Assembly: GCA_903871335.1 (NCBI GenBank)
Contig: CAIQGE010000010.1
Span: forward strand, 101,851-165,850
From: an uncultured Actinomycetes bacterium
Lineage (GTDB): Bacteria > Actinomycetota > Acidimicrobiia > Acidimicrobiales > RAAP-2
Direction: 5' to 3'
DNA: 64,000 bases
Made by a program: the position numbers and the translations under genes. Below, piece by piece: positions 57,272 through 64,000 of this stretch (positions are counted from its first letter, which is position 1; each line of letters starts with the position of its first letter). The notes beneath the pieces are model-generated. The model saw only the letters and a program-made list of their open reading frames with translations, did no database searches and had not been told where the DNA came from.

Positions 57272-57916
57272 CTAGCGACGCCAGAACAACAAGTGGGTGA
57301 ATCCGCTGGGGCTCGGAACAACATCACGGTGAAAGCGGTCCAAAAGTTCGTCCGACGAGTGCCACAACCGCTCACCTCGACCTAACTCCACGGGCGCCAC
57401 CGTTACGTGCAAGGTGTCGACGAGGTCGGCGTCGAGGAACTCTCGAATCGTCGTCGCGCCGCCGCCGAGACGAACGTCAAGACCATTTGCCGCCTCCTTC
57501 GCCTGACGTAGCGCTTCGGCCGGCGGGGCGTTGAGGAAGTGAAACGTGGTGTCGGACAGAGAAAAGGAAGGACGCTCGTGGTGTGTCAAGACGAAAACGG
57601 GCGTATGGAATGGGGGGTTCTCTCCCCACCATCCCCGCCAGTCCTCGTTCTCCCACGGCCCGCGGAGAGGGCTGAACTTATTGCGACCCATGATTTCAGC
57701 CCCAATACCCCGCGGCATATCGCGAGTGAAGTAGTCATCAAGTCCTCGACTGCCGCCCGGTTCGGTGCGGTTCACCCAACTAGCCGTGGGAAAGGCCCAC
57801 CCCAAGAGATCAACGGGATTGGCGTGACCGAAGGGATGCTCGAAACTTTGACCCTCGCCCGAACCAAAACCGTCAGAGGACACACCGAAGCACTGCACCC
57901 TTAATAACTGTGTCAC
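57272..57916 (-). CDS. DHFR-fold protein, RibD C-terminal family
   Basis: This 214-residue protein shows FGVSSDGFGSGEGQS at the N-terminus, AEIMGRNKFSPLRGPW, PVFVLTHHERPSF, DVRLGGGATTIREFLDADLVDTLHVTVAPVELG, and LWHSSDELLDRF. It belongs to the dihydrofolate-reductase-like RibD_C group, which is widespread in actinobacteria. Members probably reduce small substrates with NADPH, and the substrate is unknown. GTG 57916 has GGGGGAG 4 nt upstream. Confidence 0.86.
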   Translation of the reverse strand: MTQLLRVQCFGVSSDGFGSGEGQSFEHPFGHANPVDLLGWAFPTASWVNRTEPGGSRGLDDYFTRDMPRGIGAEIMGRNKFSPLRGPWENEDWRGWWGENPPFHTPVFVLTHHERPSFSLSDTTFHFLNAPPAEALRQAKEAANGLDVRLGGGATTIREFLDADLVDTLHVTVAPVELGRGERLWHSSDELLDRFHRDVVPSPSGFTHLLFWRR

Positions 57917-58000
57917 CGTCTCCCCCTTTGGCGAACCGCGAAGTGATCGCGAAGGAAGACTAGAACCTCACCACGCCGCAGCACCGAAAACAATCCGGCC

Positions 58001-58480
58001 CTAGTGAACCCCGCCCGCACCTTCGAGGGTGAGAAGAAAACGCTTGCGGTCGAGTCCGCCGGCGTATCCGGTGAGAGAACCGTCCGACCCAAGCACGCGA
58101 TGGCAGGGAACAATGATCGACAACGGATTGCGACCAACCGCCTGGGCCACCGCGCGAACCGCCGTCGGTCGACCCACCACCTCCGCGACATCTTTGTAGG
58201 TCGATAGTTGACCAAAGGGAATCTCGAGCAGGGCATTCCAGACATCCTTTTGGAACGCCGTGCCCTCGAGCGCGAGTGGGAGATCGAATTCACGACGCTC
58301 GCCGCTGAAGTACTCGCTGAACTGCGACACCACGGCGTCCGGCACGTCGCCGGAACTGCCGTAGGTCGCCGGGTCGGGGAGGTGCTTCTGATTCTCCATG
58401 GCCACTCGCACCAGCCGCCCGTCATCGACCACGCAACACAGTGGTCCGATCGGGCTCTCGATAGTGCCGAAATATCTCAT
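58001..58480 (-). CDS. ogt: Methylated-DNA--protein-cysteine methyltransferase
   Basis: This 159-residue suicide enzyme removes methyl groups from O6-methylguanine. It shows the N-terminal domain start GTIESPIGPLCCVVDDGRLVRVA, GTAFQKDVWNALLEIPFGQLSTYKDVA, and the active-site motif IVPCHRVLGSDGSLTGYAGGLDRKRFLL. ATG 58480 overlaps the stop of the Ada/AlkA fusion gene (ATGA), so both repair proteins are induced together. Confidence 0.96.
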   Translation of the reverse strand: MRYFGTIESPIGPLCCVVDDGRLVRVAMENQKHLPDPATYGSSGDVPDAVVSQFSEYFSGERREFDLPLALEGTAFQKDVWNALLEIPFGQLSTYKDVAEVVGRPTAVRAVAQAVGRNPLSIIVPCHRVLGSDGSLTGYAGGLDRKRFLLTLEGAGGVH

Positions 58481-59931
58481 GACGTCTCCTTCGTCGCTGG
58501 TAAGTGATTAACCGGGTGATCGCTCGTCGCCCAGAGGTACTGCACGGCGTAGCTGCGCCAGGGCCGCCACTGTTGGGTGTCCTCCTCGCGCAAATCCAAC
58601 GTGGCGAGTGCGCGGCGGACGCCGAGGTCGCCCCGCAATGGCTCGTCGGGATCACCGAGTGCTCGCATGGCGACGACGCCACAGGTCCACGGCCCCACAC
58701 CTCGAATCGTGGCGAGTTGACGTCGTGCGACATCGCGATCACAACCCGGACTCACGTCGACGTCGCCCGTCGCGAGAGCGGTGGCCACGGCGCGCAATGT
58801 TGCTCGTCGCGCCGCCGGCATTGTGAGCAGGTCTTCGCTCGCACCCGCGAGGGCCTCGGGTGTCGGGAACAGGTGCGTGAGATCCTGTCGGCCAGTCAAT
58901 TCACCGAGCGAGCTCGCCAGTGAGCCGGCGAGGGTCGCTGCGGCCTTCGTTGAGATGTGTTGACCGATCACGGCCCGCAAGGTCATGGCGACGGGATCCA
59001 ACGAACCCGGAAGGCGGCGACCGGGCGCCAGACGAACGAGCGGTGCCAGTGCTGAGCTGCGTGACAAGTGATCGGCGATCAACTCGGGGTCGGCGTCGAG
59101 GTCCAATTGTGCTCGCACCCGGGACACGAGACTGGTGAGATCCCGGAGGTCGTCCAGTTCGGCACGCATCACGATGAAGTCAGCCGTTGGACGCAGAGAG
59201 ACGAAGGCTCGTCCGTAGTTCAGCCGAACGGCCTGGCGAAGTGATTCGCCGTCCCACTCTTCGACGCCCGGCGTCGCGGTCGCCGCGAGATGTCCGAAGA
59301 GCGAGTCCACATTGAGCGGACGTCGAAAGGCGAGGCGGAGCGTCACGACGCCCGAGGATCCGGGCTCCGGCCGCCGCCGCCGACGCACTTCGCTCGGGGT
59401 GCAGGCAAAGACCTCGCGAATCGTGTCATTAAATTGCCGCAGCGATCCAAAACCTGCGCCGAACGCCACTTGACTCATTGGAAGATCTGTCGTCTCGAGC
59501 AGCACGCGAGCGATACGTGCTCGTTCCGCTCGGGCCAACTCAAGGGGGCCGACGCCGACTTCCTCGACCAGAAGTCGTTGAATGTGACGAGTGCTGTAGT
59601 GGAGACGCGCGGCGAGCCCCGCCACACCTTCGCGCTCCACCACGCCGTCGGCGATCAAACGAACGGAGCGGGCAGCCACGTCGGTACGTGGTGCCCAGGC
59701 CGGCGAGCCGGGTACGGCGTCCGGTCGGCATCGCTTGCACGCCCGGTACCCGGCGGCCTGAGCCGCGGCGGCCGTGCTGTAGAAATCCACCCGGTGCAGA
59801 AGTGGCGTGCGCGCCGGGCAGCTGGGTCGGCAGTAGATCTTCGTCGAGTGGACGGCCGTAAAGAACCAGCCGTCAAAGCGTGCGTCGCGTGCCTCCAGCG
59901 CGCGCTCGCACGTCAGTCGATCAATCTCCAC
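58477..59931 (-). CDS. alkA: Ada-type regulator fused to AlkA 3-methyladenine DNA glycosylase
   Basis: This 484-residue fusion has an N-terminal Ada zinc domain with methyl-acceptor and zinc cysteines (IYCRPSCPARTP, CKRCRP). An AraC-type helix-turn-helix follows (GVAGLAARLHYSTRHIQRLLVEE). The AlkA glycosylase comes last (LRLAFRRPLNVDSLFGHLA, RAVIGQHISTKAAATLAGSLA, IRGVGPWTCGVVAMRALGDPDE, with Asp in RGDLGVRR). It probably senses phosphotriester methylation, activates its own operon and removes alkylated bases. GTG 59931 has no strong ribosome-binding site. Such fusions are known in actinobacteria. Confidence 0.93.
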   Translation of the reverse strand: MEIDRLTCERALEARDARFDGWFFTAVHSTKIYCRPSCPARTPLLHRVDFYSTAAAAQAAGYRACKRCRPDAVPGSPAWAPRTDVAARSVRLIADGVVEREGVAGLAARLHYSTRHIQRLLVEEVGVGPLELARAERARIARVLLETTDLPMSQVAFGAGFGSLRQFNDTIREVFACTPSEVRRRRRPEPGSSGVVTLRLAFRRPLNVDSLFGHLAATATPGVEEWDGESLRQAVRLNYGRAFVSLRPTADFIVMRAELDDLRDLTSLVSRVRAQLDLDADPELIADHLSRSSALAPLVRLAPGRRLPGSLDPVAMTLRAVIGQHISTKAAATLAGSLASSLGELTGRQDLTHLFPTPEALAGASEDLLTMPAARRATLRAVATALATGDVDVSPGCDRDVARRQLATIRGVGPWTCGVVAMRALGDPDEPLRGDLGVRRALATLDLREEDTQQWRPWRSYAVQYLWATSDHPVNHLPATKETS

Positions 59932-59998
59932 GCCGCCCAGTCTGGCCGACGACGACGCTACGAACTAGCGGTTTTCGGACACTGCAGTCGGCGGGGTG

Positions 59999-60526
59999 TT
60001 ACGCCCCCGCCGTGGCGTCGCGGCGTGGGAGAACCCAACCGGGACGCGGGAAGTGACACGTATAGCCATTCGGGATGCGCTCCAGATAGTCCTGGTGTTC
60101 GGGTTCCGCTTCCCAGAATGCTCCGGCCGGCTCCACTTCGGTCACGACGACTCCGGGCCACAACTTCGATGCGTTCACGTCGGCAATCGTGTCCTCGGCG
60201 ACTCGACGCTGTTCGTCACCGATGAAGAAGATCGCGGAGCGGTAGCTCGCGCCAATGTCGTTTCCCTGACGATCCTTGGTGGTCGGATCGTGGATCTGGA
60301 AGAAGAACTCCAGAATCTCTCGGTAGGACGTCACCGACGGGTCGAACACGATCTCAATGGCCTCGGCGTGGGTTCCGTGATTCCGGTACGTGGCGTTCGG
60401 CACGTCGCCGCCGGTGTACCCGACGCGCGTCGACACGACGCCGGGGCGGCGGCGAATCAAGTCCTGCATTCCCCAGAAGCATCCGCCGGCCAGAATCGCG
60501 GTCTCGGTTGATGTGTTCTCGTTCAT
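59999..60526 (-). CDS. msrA: Peptide methionine-S-sulfoxide reductase
   Basis: This 175-residue enzyme repairs S-methionine sulfoxide in proteins. It shows the active-site motif [47 protein letters not shown] and [31 protein letters not shown] 60526 overlaps the msrB stop (ATGA). The short Gly/Ala-rich C-terminus lacks the usual extra resolving cysteines. Confidence 0.96.
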   Translation of the reverse strand: MNENTSTETAILAGGCFWGMQDLIRRRPGVVSTRVGYTGGDVPNATYRNHGTHAEAIEIVFDPSVTSYREILEFFFQIHDPTTKDRQGNDIGASYRSAIFFIGDEQRRVAEDTIADVNASKLWPGVVVTEVEPAGAFWEAEPEHQDYLERIPNGYTCHFPRPGWVLPRRDATAGA

Positions 60527-60993
60527 GACGGTGCTCCTTTTGTGTTGTTCGTCTCAAAAAGTTCGCGGAACTCGCCGTAGCCCTCGGACTCGAGGTCCGC
60601 CAACGGAATGAACCGTAGGGCCGCGGAGTTGATGCAGTAGCGCAATCCTCCCGCATCTCTCGGGCCGTCATTGAAAACGTGACCCAAGTGACTGTCGGCG
60701 GTCGTTGAACGAACCTCGATTCTCTTCATCCCAAAACTGCGATCGACGTGTTCAATGACTCGCTCCGAAGCGACGGGCCGCGTGAAGCTCGGCCATCCAC
60801 ATCCACTGTCAAACTTGTCGACGCTGGCGAACAAGGGCTCCCCGGAGACCACGTCGACGTAGAGGCCGGCGTCCTTGAGATCCCAGAATTCATTACGGAA
60901 CGCGGGCTCCGTGGCCGCGTTCTGAGTGACCTCATACTGCAGGGGCGTCAGTCGCTCGAGCTGCGTCGCCATCTTCTCGTTCGTCGTGTCCAC
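60523..60993 (-). CDS. msrB: Peptide methionine-R-sulfoxide reductase
   Basis: This 156-residue enzyme reduces R-methionine sulfoxide. It shows [52 protein letters not shown] and the catalytic [13 protein letters not shown]. The CxxC zinc pairs of the other MsrB type are absent. GTG 60993 is chosen because AAGGAG lies 5 nt upstream. The long upstream open frame is rejected. Confidence 0.95.
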   Translation of the reverse strand: MDTTNEKMATQLERLTPLQYEVTQNAATEPAFRNEFWDLKDAGLYVDVVSGEPLFASVDKFDSGCGWPSFTRPVASERVIEHVDRSFGMKRIEVRSTTADSHLGHVFNDGPRDAGGLRYCINSAALRFIPLADLESEGYGEFRELFETNNTKGAPS

Positions 60994-61156
60994 ATCATCT
61001 CCTTCGTGTCGTGCGGTGGTGCCAGTACCGTTCCCCGGCGCCGCTCGCGCGTTACACGTGCCCGACTTTGTCGTTCGTGCTCCTTTGAGAGTACGGAGAT
61101 TTACAAAATCCGTGACACGGTTGGGTACGCCCGTTTCGGTGCGACCTCGAAAGGAC

Positions 61157-61618
61157 TTAGCGGTGATCGACGCGGAAGACGGGGTACTGGTCGGCCACGG
61201 CGACAAACGCCGGCAGCGGATCATTCCACCGAACGTCCATATGCGGACGTGCTCCGAGGGCGAAGAATACGTACCTCTTGATGATCGAGGGACGATCGTC
61301 CGACGTCACTTCGACAAGACGAACGGGTCGCCGTCGTCCGTGCGTCAGGACTCCCTCGCCGCTCGCGGCACGAATGTTCTTCACCCACTGGGCTTTCTCG
61401 CCGAACATCGACACGACATACCAGTCGCCGTGATAACGCACCGTCACGATGGGAATTCGCGTCACGGCGCCACTTTTCCGGCCCCGTACCTCCAACACGG
61501 CGGCGATCGGAAGAATTCTCGGAAGTGGTCCGGAGATATAGCGACGATGGATCGCGCGAGCTTCATCGTTCGGACGCCCGTCGGGATACAGCGATCTCAT
61601 ACGTTCGGCGCGACTCAC
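61157..61618 (-). CDS. Ddn-family F420-type flavin/deazaflavin-binding protein
   Basis: This 153-residue protein shows [52 protein letters not shown]. This is the DUF385/Ddn fold of F420-dependent nitroreductases and quinone reductases in actinobacteria. The substrate is unknown. GTG 61618 has AGGAG 10 nt upstream. It implies that the organism makes F420, though no F420 synthesis gene is in the window. Confidence 0.85.
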   Translation of the reverse strand: MSRAERMRSLYPDGRPNDEARAIHRRYISGPLPRILPIAAVLEVRGRKSGAVTRIPIVTVRYHGDWYVVSMFGEKAQWVKNIRAASGEGVLTHGRRRPVRLVEVTSDDRPSIIKRYVFFALGARPHMDVRWNDPLPAFVAVADQYPVFRVDHR

Positions 61619-61668
61619 GGTGTCGGTTCTCCTGATCGGTCCTACGCCTGCGGAATATACCTTTCCGC

Positions 61669-61923
61669 TCAGGCCGGGAACAGAGTCGAAATCCTCTTCA
61701 TCAGAGACTCTCGTTCCTCCGGCGTCGCCACGCGCACACGCTCGAAGTCATCAGTGAAGCGGACGTCGGCGTACGGGCCAGTGGGATCTTCGTGGAAATG
61801 CACAAACGACCGCGACGCCCGGTAGAAGATTCCCCTTTTCTTCTCCACCAGTGCGGGAATCTGACGCAGCGTCGCGAGAAGTGGCTCCAACTCGTCGAGA
61901 GTGGCGGGACCGGCGTGTCGCAT
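61669..61923 (-). CDS. Small conserved-looking protein of unknown function
   Basis: This 84-residue protein starts with HAGPATLDELEPLLATLRQIPALVEKKRGIFYR and continues KSFVHFHEDPTGPYADVRF-like (actual RSFVHFHEDPTGPYADVRF). I recall similar small proteins in actinobacteria without assigned function. The His-rich core and compact size suggest a single folded domain. ATG 61923 gives the natural start. TACCAT lies 8 nt upstream, close to the local promoter pattern. The longer open frame upstream of it is antisense to the GT87 gene region and is rejected. Confidence 0.65.
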   Translation of the reverse strand: MRHAGPATLDELEPLLATLRQIPALVEKKRGIFYRASRSFVHFHEDPTGPYADVRFTDDFERVRVATPEERESLMKRISTLFPA

Positions 61924-61945
61924 TGCGGTTGATGGTACCGGGCGT

Positions 61946-63208
61946 CTAGGGCGACGAACCCTGGTCGCCCGCAACCCGACGTCGACCCAACGCGAGGGCG
62001 AGCAAGAACAGAGCCATGGCGAAGAAATAGGTGTTCCCCACGATGCTCTGCCACCAATTCCAATGCAGGGGCTCGGCGTGAGTGTCGGGTGGCCACCAGA
62101 TGACGTACAACCAACACGCCAGTGCGAGCACCCCCGCCCACCACGGTCCACTACGAGGACGGTCGTGCGCGAGAAGCAGCCAGACCAGCAGCGGCAGAAA
62201 CCACACCAGGTGGTGCGACCACGAGATAGGCGAGACGAGATCTCCCGTGACGCCGACAGAGGCGATCGCGGCGAGCTCGGATCGTTTCGACGCCACCACC
62301 GCTGCCACGTAGAGCCCCACGACCAGCATCGCAACCTCCAGGCCCGCGAGCAACCCGTGGTTCACCAGGTGGTGGACGAGTCGCTGGAGGGCACCACGCA
62401 GTGACTGATTGGAGTTGTACACGGTGCCGCCCATGTGACGAGGATTCACGGCGTCGGTGCGCCAATACTCCATCGACGCGTGCGCGTTCAGAATCAGCGT
62501 CAGAACATTGAGGGCAATCACCGTGAGGGCCGAGACCAGCGCGGCTCGATACTGGCGACGGACGAGGAGAAAGAGGATGAAAACTCCCGGCACCAATTTG
62601 ACCGCCGTCGCCACACCGAGCAGTAGCCCGCGCGGTAACCGGCGAGACGGTCGATCGACCACGTCGTACAACGTCATGGCGCCGAGAACGAGGTTTACTT
62701 GTCCGAAATGCAAGTTTTGGCTAATGGGCTCGAGGTAGAGCGCGCCGGCGACGCCAAGACTCGTCAAGGCCCACAAGCCGTGCGACGAGAGATCCTCTCG
62801 CGCGAGGCGGAGAACCACGCGGATCATCGACGCGAGAGCGACGAGCATCGCCGAGGACCATATGAAGGTCGCGACGTGAAAAGGCAGTACCGACAGGGGC
62901 CAGAAGAACAGGGCGGCGGGCGGCGGATACGTAAAGGGAAAATGCAGGATGTAGGTCGTGCGATCGAGATACAGACGCGGATCGGTGAGATGACTCGCGC
63001 CCATCATGTACACGCGGAAGTCGAGGTACAACTTGGTCTGACTGCTCAGGTACGTGAAGAAGAGTGCGGGAGCGGCGACGAGAACAGCGAGCGTGGTTAG
63101 CCGCCGGGGGTAGACATTCGCGTACCGAACGAGCGGGTCACCCACCGCGTTGGGATGAGGATCTGATCGACCGTAGGTGGACGGTTGGTCCGCCACGTGC
63201 CATTTCAC
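61946..63208 (-). CDS. GT87 polyprenol-phosphate mannosyltransferase-like membrane protein
   Basis: This 420-residue integral membrane protein has about ten to eleven helices. It shows DFRVYMMGASHLTDPRLYLDRTTYILHFPFTYPPPAALFFWPLSVLPF near the N-terminus, with the acidic loop residues typical of GT-C enzymes. The DUF2029/GT87 motif SPISWSHHLVWFLPLLVWLL lies near the C-terminus. It probably uses polyprenyl-phosphate-mannose to extend envelope glycolipids or polymers, as PimE does in mycobacteria. The acceptor is unknown. GTG 63208 is set by TAGGGT 6 nt upstream. Confidence 0.85.
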   Translation of the reverse strand: MKWHVADQPSTYGRSDPHPNAVGDPLVRYANVYPRRLTTLAVLVAAPALFFTYLSSQTKLYLDFRVYMMGASHLTDPRLYLDRTTYILHFPFTYPPPAALFFWPLSVLPFHVATFIWSSAMLVALASMIRVVLRLAREDLSSHGLWALTSLGVAGALYLEPISQNLHFGQVNLVLGAMTLYDVVDRPSRRLPRGLLLGVATAVKLVPGVFILFLLVRRQYRAALVSALTVIALNVLTLILNAHASMEYWRTDAVNPRHMGGTVYNSNQSLRGALQRLVHHLVNHGLLAGLEVAMLVVGLYVAAVVASKRSELAAIASVGVTGDLVSPISWSHHLVWFLPLLVWLLLAHDRPRSGPWWAGVLALACWLYVIWWPPDTHAEPLHWNWWQSIVGNTYFFAMALFLLALALGRRRVAGDQGSSP

Positions 63209-63214
63209 AGGGAC

Positions 63215-63220
63215 ACCCTA
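63215..63220 (-). promoter_or_regulatory. Leaderless -10 element TAGGGT for the GT87 gene
   Basis: TAGGGT on the minus strand lies 6 nt before GTG 63208. Confidence 0.55.
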
Positions 63221-63419
63221 CGATCTCGCCGCTCACGAATTCATTTGGGCAGATCACGAGCACAAATGGCGGTGACGACACCTTGGGGACCGGTCGTCGC
63301 TCTCATTTCGAGGACATTCCTCAACACGTTGTCGAGTTCACTGAACGTCGCCTACACCAGCGTGAATCGATCGACGCTCATTTCAGGTCTCCCGCATAGA
63401 CACGGGACCTCGTGGTGGC

Positions 63420-63425
63420 TACGTT
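63420..63425 (+). promoter_or_regulatory. Leaderless -10 element TACGTT for the Tat-exported protein gene
   Basis: TACGTT lies 6 nt before ATG 63432. Confidence 0.5.
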
Positions 63426-63431
63426 GTTGAA

Positions 63432-64000
63432 ATGACGACCCACGAGTCTGAACCACTCGTGGCTTCGTCGCGTCGCGACGTCCTCAAAGCCTCCGGTGCG
63501 GCCGCGATTGGATTGGGAGCCTTTTTCGCCAACAGTCGAGGCGAAGAAGCGGGCGCCGCGACGGAGGCCCTGAACACTCACGGCACCACGTACGCGACGA
63601 CGGCCTACGTGGCCACCGCCGTCACCACTCTGGTGGCGAGTGAGCGCCGATTCAATGTCGTTACCTACGGCGCCGATCCCACTGGTGTCGGTGATTCGTC
63701 GGCCGCCATCACGAAGGCTCAGCGTGCGCTCAAGCTCGCGGGCGGCGGTGAACTGTCCTTTCCTCCCGGTGGCCGCTACCGCTTCGCCACCGGCATCATC
63801 ACGCGCACCAAGTTGGCCGACGTCACGATGTCGATCAATGCCGCGGGCTCGACGTTGCTGCCTTTTGGTTCCGGCGTCGCGATCAACACCCAGATGTCGG
63901 ATCCGGCCTATTGGGCCCAACCCATCACACCACCGATGTCCCCCGTGGTCTTTTCCGTGATGGACTGCACCGGACTGACGTCGGGGGGCGTCGGCGTACG
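63432..64000 (+). CDS. Tat-exported pectate-lyase-fold protein, N-terminal part (runs off the window)
   Basis: The first 189 residues are visible and the frame is open to the window end. A twin-arginine signal (SSRRDVLKASGAAAIGLGAFF) is followed by a Thr/Ala-rich linker. Then comes FNVVTYGADPTGVGDSSAAITKAQRAL, which is the start of the right-handed beta-helix Pectate_lyase_3 domain. Such proteins degrade or bind extracellular polysaccharides or serve as surface proteins, and the substrate is unknown. ATG 63432 is set by TACGTT 6 nt upstream. The gene is divergent from the GT87 gene. Confidence 0.85.
   Translation, partial: MTTHESEPLVASSRRDVLKASGAAAIGLGAFFANSRGEEAGAATEALNTHGTTYATTAYVATAVTTLVASERRFNVVTYGADPTGVGDSSAAITKAQRALKLAGGGELSFPPGGRYRFATGIITRTKLADVTMSINAAGSTLLPFGSGVAINTQMSDPAYWAQPITPPMSPVVFSVMDCTGLTSGGVGV

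Noticed and set aside
60994..61224. N-terminal extension of msrB
   Set aside because: The GTG at 60993 has a good ribosome-binding site, and the extension is Arg/Thr-rich without family match.
61924..62334. N-terminal extension of the small protein at 61669-61923
   Set aside because: It is a wrong-frame reading of the GT87 gene, while ATG 61923 gives a natural small protein.

Overview
The window is about 61% G+C, densely coded, and looks like a chromosome segment of a high-G+C Gram-positive bacterium, most likely an actinobacterium of the Acidimicrobiia type. The lineage call is an inference. It rests on a WhiB regulator, a CarD regulator beside ispD-ispF, glucosyl-3-phosphoglycerate synthase, an F420-type nitroreductase-family protein, a CysO-like sulfur carrier, paired ArsA-like ATPases beside whiB, and a GlnR-like regulator behind glutamine synthetase genes. 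GTG starts are very common. Many genes have a TAnnnT hexamer 6 or 7 nt before the start codon and no ribosome-binding site, which points to leaderless mRNAs.

Layout. 0-2 kb: 5' end of groEL with a CIRCE element, a cysO-like carrier gene and threonine synthase, all leftward. 2-6.7 kb: gpgS, a LytR_C membrane protein, tRNA-Thr(TGT), a large secreted YVTN-repeat protein and an mscL gene with a zinc-ribbon tail. 6.7-13.2 kb: leftward rlmB-ispF-ispD-carD, then radA and clpC. 13.2-16.6 kb: polyprenyl diphosphate synthase and a 760-residue secreted protein built of Cys-pair repeats. 16.7-24.7 kb: a tight leftward block hpt-folE-folP-(phosphatase-like)-folB-folK-DUF2520-panC-coaX-lysS, with tilS upstream, covering folate, pantothenate/CoA and tRNA charging. 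24.7-28.1 kb: pgeF, then the murL-murD2 pair, an alternative route for putting D-glutamate into peptidoglycan.

28.1-31 kb: small membrane proteins, a VOC protein, a DivIVA-like repeat protein and tRNA-Thr(CGT). 30.7-35.1 kb: leftward topA-tmk-holB. 35.2-41.4 kb: an APC permease fused to an OB-fold, divergent from two TrkA-type proteins, then a HAD phosphatase, a primary-type sigma factor and a protein of unknown function coupled to nadE. 43.3-46.5 kb: a nitrogen cluster with a type II glutamine synthetase carrying a histone-H1-like tail, a terminator, a type I glutamine synthetase and a GlnR-like regulator. 46.5-52 kb: ridA, an A-type Fe-S carrier, mrp, pfkA, a Nudix hydrolase and a DUF929-VKOR disulfide pair. 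52-55.5 kb: whiB divergent from two ArsA-like ATPases, a lone receiver domain and a CorC-like CBS protein.

55.5-57.9 kb: tRNA-Pro and tRNA-Glu, followed by a less GC-rich accessory stretch with a membrane protein that reads into tRNA-Glu, a toxin-antitoxin pair and a truncated HTH gene. 58-64 kb: ogt and an Ada/AlkA fusion, msrB-msrA, a Ddn-family protein, a GT87 mannosyltransferase-like protein, and the start of a Tat-exported pectate-lyase-fold protein that runs off the end. No rRNA, CRISPR array, prophage or insertion sequence was seen. The most interesting signals are the leaderless promoter pattern, the CysO-like protein ending in Gly-Gly-Cys-Cys beside a duplicated CIRCE half-site, the H1-like tail on glutamine synthetase, the Cys-less phosphatase-like protein in the folate operon, the murL-murD2 pair and the Cys-pair repeat protein.
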